Origin: Caulobacter sp. NIBR1757
Lineage (GTDB): Bacteria > Pseudomonadota > Alphaproteobacteria > Caulobacterales > Caulobacteraceae
NCBI RefSeq assembly: GCF_027912495.1
Contig: NZ_CP115463.1
Coordinates: 2,255,501-2,319,500 of the forward strand
Length of the DNA: 64,000 bases
Direction of reading: 5' to 3'
In this document: positions 44,539 through 53,884 of the stretch, piece by piece
How positions within the stretch are numbered: position 1 is the first letter of the stretch
How the letters are laid out: each line of letters opens with the position of its first letter
Translations under genes and position numbers: made by a program
Notes under the pieces: generated by a model
Database searches by the model: none
The model's input: only the letters and a program-made list of their open reading frames with translations
What the model was told of the DNA's origin: nothing

Positions 44539-47500
44539 ATGCTTCGAGGTCTGGTTGCCGCGCTGGTCAGTGCGTCCTTCATCGTCACGCCGGCCTTCGC
44601 CGCGGCGCCCAAGAAGGCTGATCCTGCCAAGTGGGACGTCAATGCCCCGCCCGGACCGTTCAAGGACGTGCCGATCGACACCACCACCGGGACCTGGATG
44701 AGCATCGACGTCAGCCCCGACGGCAAGGAGGTCCTGTTCGACCTCTTGGGCGACCTCTACACGATCCCGATCAGCGGCGGCGAAGCCAAGGCCCTGACCA
44801 GCGGCGTCGCCTGGGACATGCAGGCCCGCTATTCGCCCAACGGCCGCTGGATCGCCTTCACCTCGGACCGCGGCGGCGGCGACAACATCTGGGTCATGAA
44901 CCGCGACGGCTCGGACATGCATGCCGTCTCGAAGGAGACCTTCCGCCTGCTCAGCCAGCCGGCCTGGTCGCCGGACAGCGAATACGTCGTCGGCCGCAAG
45001 CACTTCACCTCGGGCCGCTCGCTCGGCGCCGGCGAGATGTGGCTCTACCACCGCTCCGGCGGCGACGGCCTGCAGCTGACCAAGAAGCGCACGGAACAGA
45101 AGGATAGCGGCGAGCCGGCCTTCAGCCCGGACGGCCGCTACCTCTACTTCAGCGACGACGCCACGCCGGGCGGCCAGTTCGAATACAGCAAGGATCCCAA
45201 CACCCAGATCTATGTGATCCAGCGCCTCGACCGAAAGACCGGCGAGACCAGCCAGTATGTCACCGGCCCCGGCGGCTCGATCCGCCCGACCCCCTCGCCG
45301 GACGGCAAGAGCTTGGCCTTCATCCGCCGCGTTCGCTACAAGACCACCCTCTTCATCCGCGACCTGGAGAGCGGCAAGGAGACTCCGGTCTACGACGCCC
45401 TCGACCGCGACATGCAGGAGACCTGGGCCATCCATGGGGTCTACCCCAACATGGCCTGGACCCCGGACAACAAGGCCATCGTCCTCTGGGCCGGCGGCAA
45501 GATCCGCAAGGTCGACGCCGCCACCGGTTCGGCCGCTGACATCCCCTTCCATGTGAAGACCACCCGCCGCGTCACCGGCGTGGTCCGCGCCAAGGTCGAT
45601 GTCGCGCCCAAGGCCTTCGACGTGAAGATGATCCGCTGGGCCGAGGTTTCGCCCCGCGGCGACAAGGTCGTCTTCGAGGCGCTCGGCAAGCTGTGGATCC
45701 GGGACGTCGCCAGCGGCCAGGCCAAACGCCTGACCGGCCAGAGCGACCACTTCGAACTCTATCCGTCCTGGTCCCGCGATGGTTCTTCCATCGTCTACAC
45801 GACCTGGAATGACGAGGCCTTCGGCACGATCCGCGTCGTCTCCGCCGCCGGCGGCGAGGGCAGGGTGGTTTCGAAGAAGCCCGGCCACTACATCGAGCCG
45901 GCCTTCAGCCCCGACGGCCGCACCATCGTCTACCGCACCGTCCAGGACGGCTACCTGACCAGCGCCCTGTGGGGCGGTGACACCGGCCTGTGGAGCGTGC
46001 CCGCCGCCGGCGGCGAGCCCAGGGAGATCACCGACAACGGCGTGCTGCCGCAGTTCGGCGCCGCCTCCGACCGCGTCTATTTCATGAGCTATGAGGCCGA
46101 GGGCAAACGCGCCCTCAAGTCGGCCGAACTCGACGGCGGCGACCAACGGGTCCACCTGACCAGCGCCAACGCCGGTGAATTCGCCATCGCCCCCGACGAA
46201 AAATGGGTGGCTTGGACCGAACGTTTTAACGCCTACGTCGCGCCCCTGGTCTTCACCGGCAAGCCGGTCGAGATCGGTCCCGATTCCAAAGCCCTGCCGG
46301 TCACCCGTGTCACCCGCGACGCCGGCGAATGGCTGCATTGGTCGGGCGACAGCAAGCGCCTCTGGTGGTCGCTCGGACCGGAGCTCTACAGCCGCGACCT
46401 CAAGGACGCCTTCGCCTTCATCGACGGCGCCCCCAAGGACCTGCCCAAGGCCCCCGAGAGCGGCATCAAGCTTGGCTTCAGCCAGGCCTACGACGCCCCC
46501 ACCGGCAAGATCGCCCTGGTCGGCGCCCGCATCGTCACCATGAAGGGCGACGAGGTCATCGAGGACGGGATCATCGTCCTCAACGGCAACCGCATCGAGG
46601 CCATCGGCAAGCGCGGCGCGGTCAATGCCCCCGGGGACGCCAAGGTCATCGACGTCAGCGGCAAGACCATCATCCCCGGCCTGATCGACGCCCACTGGCA
46701 CGGCTCGATGGGCTCGGACGAGATCATCCCGCAGCAGAGCTGGATCAACTACGCCGCCCTCGCCTTCGGGGTGACGACGATCCACGACCCCTCGAACGAC
46801 ACCAGCGAGATCTTCGCCGCCAGCGAACTGGAAAAGGCCGGTGAGATCGTCGGTCCGCGCATCTTCTCGACCGGCACCATCCTCTACGGCGCCACCACGC
46901 CGTTCACGGCCAAGATCGAAAGCGCCGATGACGCCATGAGCCACCTGCGCCGCATGAAGGCGGCCGGGGCCTTCAGCGTGAAGAGCTACAACCAGCCCCG
47001 CCGCGACCAGCGTCAGCAGGTCATCGCCGCCGCCCGCGCCCTCGACATGTCGGTGGTGCCGGAAGGCGGCTCGCTGTTCGAGCACAACATGACCATGCTG
47101 ATCGACGGCCACACCACCATCGAGCACTCGATCCCGGTCGCCGCCATCTATGACGACGTCAAGCAGCTCTGGCCGCAGACCGGCACCGCCTACACCCCGA
47201 CCCTGGTCGTGGCCTATGGCGGCGCCTGGGGTGAGCACTACTGGTACGAGACGACCAACGTCTGGGAGGACCCGATCCTCACCAAGTATGTGCCCCGCCG
47301 CATCCTCGACGCCCGCTCGCGCCGGCCCTTCAAGATCCCGCCGGAAGAGCTGAACCACATCCGCATCGCCAGCGTGGCCCGCGAGCTCAACGACCTGGGC
47401 GTCTCGGTCCAGGCCGGCGCCCATGGCCAGCGCGAGGACCTCGGCCTGCACTGGGAGATCTGGATGATGGAGCAAGGCGGCATGACCCCGCTGAACGCCC

Positions 47501-47793
47501 TGCGCACCGCCACGCTCAACGGCGCCCAGGCGCTGGGCATGGACCGCGACATCGGCTCGCTGGAGGTCGGCAAGCTGGCCGATCTGGTCATCCTCGACGC
47601 CAACCCGCTGGAGAACATCCGCAACACCCGCCAGATCCGCTTCACCATGATCAACGGCCGGCTGTTCGACAGCGACATGAACGAGGTCGGCGGCCGCGGC
47701 CGGGCCCGCAAGCCCTTCTGGCACCAGCAGGCCGGCGGCGAGACCTGGGGCGGCGTCAGCACCACCGAGGCGGCGGATCATACCGATGACTGA
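44539..47793 (+). CDS. Exported TolB-like propeller plus amidohydrolase protein
   Basis: A 1084-residue protein with a signal peptide (LVAALVSASFIVTPAFAA). Residues about 50-650 are WD40-like/TolB-type propeller repeats (SIDVSPDGKEVLFDL, ARYSPNGRWIAFTSD, EPAFSPDGRYLYFSD, EPAFSPDGRTIVYRT). The C-terminal third is an imidazolonepropionase-type amidohydrolase: GKTIIPGLIDAHWHGSMG with the metal-binding His-x-His, GHTTIEHSIPV, VSVQAGAHGQ and TLNGAQALGMDRDIGSLEVG. It probably hydrolyses a peptide-like or cyclic amide substrate in the periplasm. Architecture and length match a known family of large bacterial amidohydrolases. It overlaps the next gene by 8 bp. Confidence 0.88.
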   Translation: MLRGLVAALVSASFIVTPAFAAAPKKADPAKWDVNAPPGPFKDVPIDTTTGTWMSIDVSPDGKEVLFDLLGDLYTIPISGGEAKALTSGVAWDMQARYSPNGRWIAFTSDRGGGDNIWVMNRDGSDMHAVSKETFRLLSQPAWSPDSEYVVGRKHFTSGRSLGAGEMWLYHRSGGDGLQLTKKRTEQKDSGEPAFSPDGRYLYFSDDATPGGQFEYSKDPNTQIYVIQRLDRKTGETSQYVTGPGGSIRPTPSPDGKSLAFIRRVRYKTTLFIRDLESGKETPVYDALDRDMQETWAIHGVYPNMAWTPDNKAIVLWAGGKIRKVDAATGSAADIPFHVKTTRRVTGVVRAKVDVAPKAFDVKMIRWAEVSPRGDKVVFEALGKLWIRDVASGQAKRLTGQSDHFELYPSWSRDGSSIVYTTWNDEAFGTIRVVSAAGGEGRVVSKKPGHYIEPAFSPDGRTIVYRTVQDGYLTSALWGGDTGLWSVPAAGGEPREITDNGVLPQFGAASDRVYFMSYEAEGKRALKSAELDGGDQRVHLTSANAGEFAIAPDEKWVAWTERFNAYVAPLVFTGKPVEIGPDSKALPVTRVTRDAGEWLHWSGDSKRLWWSLGPELYSRDLKDAFAFIDGAPKDLPKAPESGIKLGFSQAYDAPTGKIALVGARIVTMKGDEVIEDGIIVLNGNRIEAIGKRGAVNAPGDAKVIDVSGKTIIPGLIDAHWHGSMGSDEIIPQQSWINYAALAFGVTTIHDPSNDTSEIFAASELEKAGEIVGPRIFSTGTILYGATTPFTAKIESADDAMSHLRRMKAAGAFSVKSYNQPRRDQRQQVIAAARALDMSVVPEGGSLFEHNMTMLIDGHTTIEHSIPVAAIYDDVKQLWPQTGTAYTPTLVVAYGGAWGEHYWYETTNVWEDPILTKYVPRRILDARSRRPFKIPPEELNHIRIASVARELNDLGVSVQAGAHGQREDLGLHWEIWMMEQGGMTPLNALRTATLNGAQALGMDRDIGSLEVGKLADLVILDANPLENIRNTRQIRFTMINGRLFDSDMNEVGGRGRARKPFWHQQAGGETWGGVSTTEAADHTDD

Positions 47794-48100
47794 CGCCCCG
47801 GAGATCATCGACAACCGCGCGGCCAACCGCTTCGAGGTCCATCTCGGCGGCGAGACCGCCTTCGCCGAATACCGGCTGGAGGAGGGCGCTATCGTCTTCC
47901 CGCACACCGTCGTGCCCCCAGCCTTTGAGGGCAAGGGTGTCGGCGGGGCGCTTGTCAAACACGGCTTGGCTTACGCGAGGGAGCGACATTTAAAGGTCAA
48001 GCCGACCTGCAGCTTCTTCGCCGGCTACATCAGCAAACACCCCGAGTATCACGATCTGGTCCACCCGGATTTCCGGTCGAAACTCGGCATCGAAAACTAG
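47786..48100 (+). CDS. Small GNAT-like N-acetyltransferase (YjdJ type)
   Basis: A 104-residue protein: IIDNRAANRFEVHLGGETAF, IVFPHTVVPPAFEGKGVGGA with the acetyl-CoA-binding loop E-G-K-G-V-G, and LKVKPTCSFFAGYISKHPEY. This is the minimal single-domain acetyltransferase family related to human NATD1 and bacterial YjdJ. The start overlaps the amidohydrolase stop, so translation is coupled. Confidence 0.88.
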   Translation: MTDAPEIIDNRAANRFEVHLGGETAFAEYRLEEGAIVFPHTVVPPAFEGKGVGGALVKHGLAYARERHLKVKPTCSFFAGYISKHPEYHDLVHPDFRSKLGIEN

Positions 48101-48109
48101 GGACGAGAC

Positions 48110-49087
48110 ATGAAAACCCGCATCACCGAACTCTTCGGCATCGAGCACCCGATCATCCAGGGCGGCATGCACTTCGTCGGCTTCGCCGAGATGGCGGCGG
48201 CGGTATCCAACGCCGGCGGCCTGGGGATCATCACCGGCCTGACGCAGCGCACGCCGGACGATCTGGCCAAGGAAATCGCCCGGTGCAAGGAGATGACCGA
48301 CAAGCCGTTCGGCGTAAATCTGACCTTCCTGCCGTCGGTAAACCAGCCAGACTACCCGGGCTATGTGAAGGCCATCCTCGACTCCGGCGTCAAGGCGGTC
48401 GAGACGGCGGGCAACAACCCGGCCAAATGGCTGCCCCCGCTGCAGGAAGCCGGCGTCAAGGTGATCCACAAATGCACCTCGGTTCGCCACAGCCTCAAGG
48501 CCGAGTCGATCGGCTGTGACGCCGTCAGCGTCGATGGCTTCGAATGCGGCGGTCACCCGGGCGAGGACGACGTCCCCAACATGATCCTGCTGCCGCGCGC
48601 CGCCGAGGAACTGAAGATCCCCTTCGTCGCCTCCGGCGGCATGGCCGACGCCCGCTCGCTGGTCGCGGCCCTGGCCATGGGCGCCGAGGGCATGAACATG
48701 GGCACCCGCTTCATCGCCACCAAGGAAGCGCCGGTCCATGAAAACGTGAAGCTGGCCATCGTCGCCGCCAGTGAACTCGACACCCGCCTGGTCATGCGCC
48801 CGCTGCGCAACACCGAGCGCGTTCTGACCAACGCGGCGGTCGAGCGTCTGCTTCAGAAGGAAAAAGAGCTCGGTCCGAACATCAAGTTCGAGGACATTAT
48901 CGAAGAAGTTGCGGGGGTTTACCCGCGCATCATGATGGATGGCGAAATGGAAGCTGGGGCCTGGTCCTGCGGCATGGTCGCGGGTCTGATCCACGACATC
49001 CCGACCTGCAAGGAACTGATCGACCGCATCATGAGCGAAGCCGAGCAAATTATACGCGGTCGTTTGGAAGGCTTCCTGGCGGCCTAG
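48110..49087 (+). CDS. Nitronate monooxygenase (2-nitropropane dioxygenase family)
   Basis: A 325-residue FMN-dependent TIM-barrel enzyme: ELFGIEHPIIQGGMHFVGFA, NAGGLGIITG, KPFGVNLTFLP, CDAVSVDGFECGGHPGEDDV with the catalytic His region, IPFVASGGMADARSLVAALA and GAEGMNMGTRFIATKEA. It oxidises alkyl nitronates such as propionate-3-nitronate. It starts 9 bp after the acetyltransferase gene, forming a three-gene run. Confidence 0.9.
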   Translation: MKTRITELFGIEHPIIQGGMHFVGFAEMAAAVSNAGGLGIITGLTQRTPDDLAKEIARCKEMTDKPFGVNLTFLPSVNQPDYPGYVKAILDSGVKAVETAGNNPAKWLPPLQEAGVKVIHKCTSVRHSLKAESIGCDAVSVDGFECGGHPGEDDVPNMILLPRAAEELKIPFVASGGMADARSLVAALAMGAEGMNMGTRFIATKEAPVHENVKLAIVAASELDTRLVMRPLRNTERVLTNAAVERLLQKEKELGPNIKFEDIIEEVAGVYPRIMMDGEMEAGAWSCGMVAGLIHDIPTCKELIDRIMSEAEQIIRGRLEGFLAA

Positions 49088-49140
49088 GCGGGCCGTGACG
49101 CCGGTCGGGTCTCCCGGCCGGCGGCATTCCGCAGGACCTC

Positions 49141-49902
49141 TCAGAGCCCCAGCGGTCCGAGGATCCAGACCATCCAGCCGCCAAGGGCCAGGAACACGCC
49201 GAACGGCAGCTTCATCTCTGCCGAGACGCCGCGTCGCCGGACGACCATGGCCAGCACGACACTGAGGCCGGCGATGCCGGCCCAGACCACCACGCTGGGC
49301 AGTCCCTGCCAGCCCACCCAGGCCCCGATAGCGCCCAGCAGGATGGGGTCGCCGCCGCCCAGTCCCTCGCGGCCGCGCAGGCGCCGGTAGGCGAAGGCAA
49401 CCAGCCACAGGGCGCCGAACCCAGCCGCCGCGCCGATCAGGTTGTGGACCCAGGACAGCTGGCTCTGACCTGCCAGGAAGAAGGCGACGGCCTGGATCAG
49501 GCCGAGGGCGCCCAGCGGCAGGGTCAGCCGGTCAGGCAGCCAGAAGTGCTCGCCGTCGATGACGGCCAGGATCAGCAGCCACCAGCCGAACAGGGCGCTG
49601 ACCAGGGCCATAGGGCCATCGAAGGCGTAGGCGGACCAGACGCCGAGGGCCAGGCAACCCAGCTCCATCATCAGATAGCGCCGGGGAATGGCGGCGCCGC
49701 AGGATCGGCAGCGGCCCCGCAGGACCAGGAAGCTGAGGATCGGCACAAGATCGATGGGGGACAGGGTGCGACCGCAGGACCCGCAGGCGGACCGGCCCAT
49801 GACCACCGGCTTCTCCTCCGGCAGGCGCAGGCTGATCAGGCCAAGGAAGCTGCCCGCCACCGGGCCCAGCAGGATGGCGGCAAGGTCCCACAGCCAGATC
49901 AT
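49141..49902 (-). CDS. Prepilin peptidase (A24 family, with zinc-binding N-terminal domain)
   Basis: A 253-residue membrane aspartyl protease that cleaves and methylates type IV pilin or type II secretion pseudopilin leaders. The N-terminal part has LISLRLPEEKPVVMGRSACG and two CxxC pairs (CGSCGRTLSPIDL and CRSCGAAIP). The catalytic aspartates are in LAVIDGEHFWLPDRLT and GREGLGGGDPILLGAIGAW. About seven hydrophobic segments. ATG 49902 is used; the frame further upstream is antisense-phase to the next gene. No pilin genes are in the window. Confidence 0.88.
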   Translation of the reverse strand: MIWLWDLAAILLGPVAGSFLGLISLRLPEEKPVVMGRSACGSCGRTLSPIDLVPILSFLVLRGRCRSCGAAIPRRYLMMELGCLALGVWSAYAFDGPMALVSALFGWWLLILAVIDGEHFWLPDRLTLPLGALGLIQAVAFFLAGQSQLSWVHNLIGAAAGFGALWLVAFAYRRLRGREGLGGGDPILLGAIGAWVGWQGLPSVVVWAGIAGLSVVLAMVVRRRGVSAEMKLPFGVFLALGGWMVWILGPLGL

Positions 49903-49907
49903 GTCGG

Positions 49908-50558
49908 TCAGCCCCCCGGGGCGCGGCGCAGGATGCTCGCCCAGGGATTCAGGCCGGGCTCGGCGATCTTGCTCAAGGTGTTGGTGTCGCGGTGCAGGAA
50001 AGGGGCGTCCTGGCCGCGCACCTGCAGGGTGGTGTCCTGGACATAGCTCCAGGAGCCGTCGTCGTGGAACGTCACCTCGATGCGGTAGGCGTCCGTGCGG
50101 AAGGCCTGCTCCAGGAAGGTCGTCGAGCAGATTCCGTATTCGGTCTGGCCGCGCACGGCGGTCAGCACCAGGGTCCCGGCGTCCGGCTCGGCCTGGCCGG
50201 CGGCGATGGCGACCTGGCCGCGCGGGATCGACACGGTCTGCAGGATGAGCCCGGTGGCCGGCTCCCAGAGCCAGTAGCCGACCTGATCGTGAAAGGTGAT
50301 CGCCTCTTCGACGGTGTTGACGTGCACATGGTAGCGCAGGCCGTAGAACAGCTGCGGCCCGTTGGCCTGCGGATCGATCGGCTGCATCTCGATGCGTTCG
50401 TAGAACTCGCGGCGCTCGGGCCCGTCGGCCTTGGGGTTCACATCGACGCCCCGTCGGCCCTCCCAGATGCCGGCCAGGCGGCGCAGCGGGCCCAGGTTGG
50501 CCAGGGTCTCGGGATCGACGTCCTCGGGCTCGGTGAAGATGTCGTCCGGGATGTCCAT
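49908..50558 (-). CDS. Nitrobindin-like/DUF1794 beta-barrel protein
   Basis: A 216-residue protein with the pattern of the heme-binding-like beta-barrel (THAP4/nitrobindin relatives): LGPLRRLAGIWEGRRGVDVN, EFYERIEMQPIDPQANGPQL, FHDQVGYWLWEPATGLILQT and FHDDGSWSYVQDTTLQVRG. Whether it binds heme cannot be told: the usual proximal His is not assured. It starts about 5 bp from, and upstream of, the prepilin peptidase gene on the same strand. Confidence 0.78.
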   Translation of the reverse strand: MDIPDDIFTEPEDVDPETLANLGPLRRLAGIWEGRRGVDVNPKADGPERREFYERIEMQPIDPQANGPQLFYGLRYHVHVNTVEEAITFHDQVGYWLWEPATGLILQTVSIPRGQVAIAAGQAEPDAGTLVLTAVRGQTEYGICSTTFLEQAFRTDAYRIEVTFHDDGSWSYVQDTTLQVRGQDAPFLHRDTNTLSKIAEPGLNPWASILRRAPGG

Positions 50559-50645
50559 GCCGTGCTGCTCCTTGGCGCCTTGCGTGACGCCGGCCTAGCA
50601 TGAGTCACGGTCGGCGGCGCGGTCGCGCGAACAGATATCCGGCGG

Positions 50646-51554
50646 TCAGCCAGCGTCGGCATAGCCCGCGTAGCTATGCTTGAGGGTGGCGTGGTTGAGC
50701 AGCATCTCGGCCACCTGCTTGCGCCCCGAGGCGTCGAAAATGCGGGTGCGCACCCAATAGGATTCCGTTCGCTTGCTCTCGGCCAGGGCGGCGATCTCGC
50801 GCCGCAGGACATACTCCTCGCCAACGAAGAGCGGTCCGTCGATCAGGCGAATTTCCTGGTCGGCGAACAGGCCGACGGCGGGGCCCTTCACCGGGAACCT
50901 GGCCTGGTGGCTGCTGTATTCGGCCAGCACGCTGATCATCTCCAGCGGGATGATCGGGCGTCCCCAAGGGGAGCCTTTCGAATACCAGTCGGAGGTCTCG
51001 GTGATGCCGGCCAGCTTCTGGTTGAGGCTGAACGGATAGAGGTTGCCCATGTGCTGGTCCGGGTCCATTCGGACCCGCTCTTCGGCCGCCCCGGTCATGC
51101 CGACCTCGAGGTCCGCCAGGATCAGCAGCGGGCCTGGCGGCCGCAGCGCCGCCATCCGTTGCTCCAGCAGGGTAGGGCCGTCTCCCGTCCCGATGCTGGC
51201 GCTGGCCTCCAGCACCGGCGTGCCATCGGCCTTCTCGGCCCACACCCGCGTGGTCTTCGCGCCCTCGGCCGGGATCTCGGCAAAGGCCCGCACTTCTTCA
51301 CCTTCGACCACCATGTTCAGGTAGTGGGAGGAGATACAGCCCTGCTCGAACCAGGCCTTGCCCCAGATATTCTCCATCAGCGGTGGAAAGAGGCTGAAGT
51401 GCGTCGGCCCCTCGATCGGCCCGGCCCGGAAGCCGAGCTTTTCCGCCATCTCGTCGTCATGGATCGAGGCGTGTCCGCCATACTCCTGATCGCCCAACAT
51501 CTGGCGCGGCTTGCGCAGGGGGCCGACGAGGGACAGGGGCGTATCGAAGGTCAC
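50646..51554 (-). CDS. MaoC-like/hotdog-fold protein
   Basis: A 302-residue protein that looks like a double hotdog: EYGGHASIHDDEMAEKLGFR, PIEGPTHFSLFPPLMENIWG and LNMVVEGEEVRAFAEIPAEG in the first half; RPIIPLEMISVLAEYSSHQA and GPAVGLFADQEIRLIDGPLF in the second. The first-half segment is reminiscent of the acyl-CoA hydratase motif, but the exact catalytic Asp/His pair of MaoC is not obvious. Function may be in acyl-CoA metabolism. Confidence 0.7.
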   Translation of the reverse strand: MTFDTPLSLVGPLRKPRQMLGDQEYGGHASIHDDEMAEKLGFRAGPIEGPTHFSLFPPLMENIWGKAWFEQGCISSHYLNMVVEGEEVRAFAEIPAEGAKTTRVWAEKADGTPVLEASASIGTGDGPTLLEQRMAALRPPGPLLILADLEVGMTGAAEERVRMDPDQHMGNLYPFSLNQKLAGITETSDWYSKGSPWGRPIIPLEMISVLAEYSSHQARFPVKGPAVGLFADQEIRLIDGPLFVGEEYVLRREIAALAESKRTESYWVRTRIFDASGRKQVAEMLLNHATLKHSYAGYADAG

Positions 51555-51606
51555 GGGCGGCTCCTTGAGATCATTCCGGCGACGGTCCAGCGGTGAAGGG
51601 GCGAGG

Positions 51607-52518
51607 TCAAGCCTTCAGCCCGTTCGGGTCGGGCAGAAACGCCGTCACCTCCGCCAGGAACCGGTCCAGTTGATCGTGATGCAGCCAATGGCCGGCATTC
51701 TCGAACGAGACCACCTTCGCGTCCCGAAAATGAGTGGCTCGACCATCTTTGGCCGGGTTCGAGGCCCAGCTGTCTTCGCCGACGCATAGCAGGGTCGGGC
51801 AGGTAATCTCGGCCCAGACCGCGTGGAGCTCCTCCTCCGACAGATCGCCCGGGGGCTGGCCACGCAGGTAGTTGTCGAACTTCCAGCTGTAGGTCCCGTC
51901 CTCGTTGCGGCTGACCCCGTGGATTGTCAGGTGACGCGCCTGGCCTTCGCTCAGATGACCATTCGCTTCCCGCATGCGCAGCAGGGCTTCGTCGATGCTG
52001 GCATAGCGTCTGGGCGACCGGCCGCTCAGTCCCCGCCGCTGCTCGATCCAGTCCCGCCAGCGCTTGCCGACGGGGGTTTGCCGCCGCTGGGCGTACATCT
52101 TCGGGCTGGGGCCCAGGCCCTCGATCGCCACCAGCGCCGTCACCTTCTCAGGGAACAGGCCGGCGTAGCGCAGGGCCACGGCGCCGCCGAGGGAATGGGC
52201 GATGATCGCAACCTGCTCCTGGCCGGATTGCTGGATGAACTGCGCCAGGTCGTAGACCATGTAGGGCAGCATGTAGGCGCCATCGGGCGACCAGGCGCTG
52301 TCGCCATGGCCCCGCAGGTCGGGGCAGACCACATGCCAGTCGCGCCGCAACGCCCGCGCAACCCAGTCCCAGCTCCGGGCGTGATCCTGCCCGCCATGCT
52401 GCAGGACCAGGGTCGGCGCGCCGGGGTTGCCCCAGTCGAGGTAGTTCAGCCGCAGGCGCTGGGACATGAAGCTGTGGGAGGTCGGACCGGCGTCGTCGAG
52501 GGAGGATGGATCGCTCAT
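51607..52518 (-). CDS. Alpha/beta-fold hydrolase
   Basis: A 303-residue hydrolase: APTLVLQHGGQDHARSWDWV (oxyanion HGG), CPDLRGHGDSAWSPDGAYML, the nucleophile in IAHSLGGAVALRYAG (His-Ser-Leu-Gly), the acid in LLCVGEDSWASNP, and the His in ENAGHWLHHDQ. Substrate unknown. It is divergent from the quinone-reductase-like gene; the FixK-type box at 52608 lies between the two, about 90 bp from this start. Confidence 0.87.
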   Translation of the reverse strand: MSDPSSLDDAGPTSHSFMSQRLRLNYLDWGNPGAPTLVLQHGGQDHARSWDWVARALRRDWHVVCPDLRGHGDSAWSPDGAYMLPYMVYDLAQFIQQSGQEQVAIIAHSLGGAVALRYAGLFPEKVTALVAIEGLGPSPKMYAQRRQTPVGKRWRDWIEQRRGLSGRSPRRYASIDEALLRMREANGHLSEGQARHLTIHGVSRNEDGTYSWKFDNYLRGQPPGDLSEEELHAVWAEITCPTLLCVGEDSWASNPAKDGRATHFRDAKVVSFENAGHWLHHDQLDRFLAEVTAFLPDPNGLKA

Positions 52519-52607
52519 GGCCCCGTCGTCTCAGAGCCGGCCCGGGCTGGCAAGGGCGATGCGGCCGTCGAGAGCGCATGGCCAGGCCCGGCCGGACCAA
52601 TCTCCGG

Positions 52608-52621
52608 TTGACGTGGGTCAA
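52608..52621. promoter_or_regulatory. FNR/FixK-type box 1 (TTGACGTGGGTCAA)
   Basis: A perfect TTGAC-N4-GTCAA palindrome. Its centre is 66 bp before ATG 52680; activation at the usual -41.5 position would start the transcript near 52656. It could also serve the divergent hydrolase gene. Confidence 0.8.
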
Positions 52622-52679
52622 TGCCATTCCGCCTGTCCCGGCGTCTCCTGAGCCTTCCATCCGTTTCGAGGCTGACCCG

Positions 52680-53270
52680 ATGCCCCAGCCGCCAAGACGC
52701 ATCCTCGTCATCAACGGTCACCCGGACCCTGACCCGGCCCACCTTTGCGCAGCCCTCGCCGAGGCCTACGCCAAGGGGGCAACGAAGGCCGGCCATACGG
52801 TCGAGCGTCTCAGCGTCGGCGCCCTCGATTTCCCGCTGATCCATTCGCCCAGGGACTATCAGTCCGGCCACTTCAGCGCCGACATCAAGATGGCGCAGGA
52901 CGCCGTACGGACGGCCGACCACCTGGTGCTGGTGTTTCCGATCTGGTTCGGCGGCCCGCCTGCCGTACTCAAGGGGTTCTTCGAACAGCTGTTGCGCAGA
53001 GGGCTGGCGTTGGGATCGCCGCAGGCGCCGATCACCAGCGTTCTGACCCGCAAGTCCATCCGCCTGATCGTCACCATGGGCGCGCCGGTCCTGGTCTTCC
53101 AGCTGGTGTTGGGCGGCCACGGGGTGGCCAGCCTCGAGCGCGGGCTGTTGTGGGTGACCGGCATGGGTCCAATCCGCAAGACCCTGTTCGGCAGGGCGCA
53201 CCTGGACGCGCCCGAACAGAAAGCCCGCTGGCTGGCCAAGGTCGAATCGCTCGGCCTTCAGGGGGCGTGA
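52680..53270 (+). CDS. Flavodoxin-fold NAD(P)H-dependent oxidoreductase, copy 1
   Basis: A 196-residue member of the NAD(P)H quinone oxidoreductase/KefF-like family: RRILVINGHPDPDPAHLCAA (flavin phosphate-binding start), ADHLVLVFPIWFGGPPAVLK and LIVTMGAPVLVFQLVLGGHG. A close paralogue lies at 61035-61616, also in the box-controlled block. It probably reduces quinones by two electrons. ATG 52680 is preceded by box 1. Confidence 0.87.
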   Translation: MPQPPRRILVINGHPDPDPAHLCAALAEAYAKGATKAGHTVERLSVGALDFPLIHSPRDYQSGHFSADIKMAQDAVRTADHLVLVFPIWFGGPPAVLKGFFEQLLRRGLALGSPQAPITSVLTRKSIRLIVTMGAPVLVFQLVLGGHGVASLERGLLWVTGMGPIRKTLFGRAHLDAPEQKARWLAKVESLGLQGA

Positions 53271-53311
53271 GGGGCGGCGGCGTCGATGCCCGGGCGGACA
53301 AAAGGAGCTTC

Positions 53312-53325
53312 TTGACGCCGGTCAA
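53312..53325 (+). promoter_or_regulatory. FNR/FixK-type box 2 (TTGACGCCGGTCAA)
   Basis: A perfect TTGAC-N4-GTCAA palindrome with its centre 74 bp before the hsp20 ATG; predicted transcript start near 53360, leaving a 33-nt leader. Confidence 0.8.
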
Positions 53326-53392
53326 AGCGAGACTCCGCACCCTGGGGTAGTCGAGGGGGGCGCCAACCGGCGCTGTCGAAACGGAGACGATC

Positions 53393-53863
53393 ATGACCCG
53401 TCAGGACCCCAAAGCCCTCCTGCCCACGCTCGCCGATCAGACCGCTCACTTCTTCGCGCCGCTGCAGAAGGAGATCGACCGGGTGGTGACCGAATTCGCC
53501 CGAGGCGTGGGCGGCAATGATGCCTTCCTGCCCTCGCCCGACATGGATCTGGTCGAGAAGCCGGACGGTGTCGAACTGACCGTGGAGTTGCCGGGCCTGA
53601 AGCCGGAGGACATCTCCATCACGCTCGAAGACGGCGTCCTGACCGTTTGCGGCGAGAAGCACGGCGAGACGGACGACAACCGCAAGGGCTACCGGGTGAT
53701 CGAGCGGCGGTTCGGCGCCTTCTCCCGATCGGTCAGGTTGCCGGGCGGGGTGATCGCCGATCAGATCAAGGCTGACCTGAAGGAGGGCGTCCTGACGATC
53801 ACCGCGCCGCGCCAGGCCGACCAGGCATCCCGAAAGGTGCCCATCGGCGAGGCGAAGGCCTGA
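53393..53863 (+). CDS. Small heat shock protein (Hsp20/alpha-crystallin)
   Basis: A 156-residue holdase. The alpha-crystallin domain spans residues about 47-145: PSPDMDLVEKPDGVELTVEL, GLKPEDISITLEDGVLTVCG, and the terminal strand signature LKEGVLTITAP. Short N- and C-terminal arms, with a VPIG motif near the end in place of the usual I-x-I anchor. It follows box 2 and is 21 bp before the alcohol dehydrogenase gene, so the two are one transcript. Confidence 0.93.
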   Translation: MTRQDPKALLPTLADQTAHFFAPLQKEIDRVVTEFARGVGGNDAFLPSPDMDLVEKPDGVELTVELPGLKPEDISITLEDGVLTVCGEKHGETDDNRKGYRVIERRFGAFSRSVRLPGGVIADQIKADLKEGVLTITAPRQADQASRKVPIGEAKA

Positions 53864-53884
53864 CGCGCGCGGAGCGAGACGGCG

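Noticed and set aside
44527..47958. 1143-residue minus-strand frame opposite the propeller-amidohydrolase gene
   Set aside because: Low-complexity Gly/Ala/Asp/Val composition without domains; the plus strand has complete motifs. Typical antisense frame in high-GC DNA.
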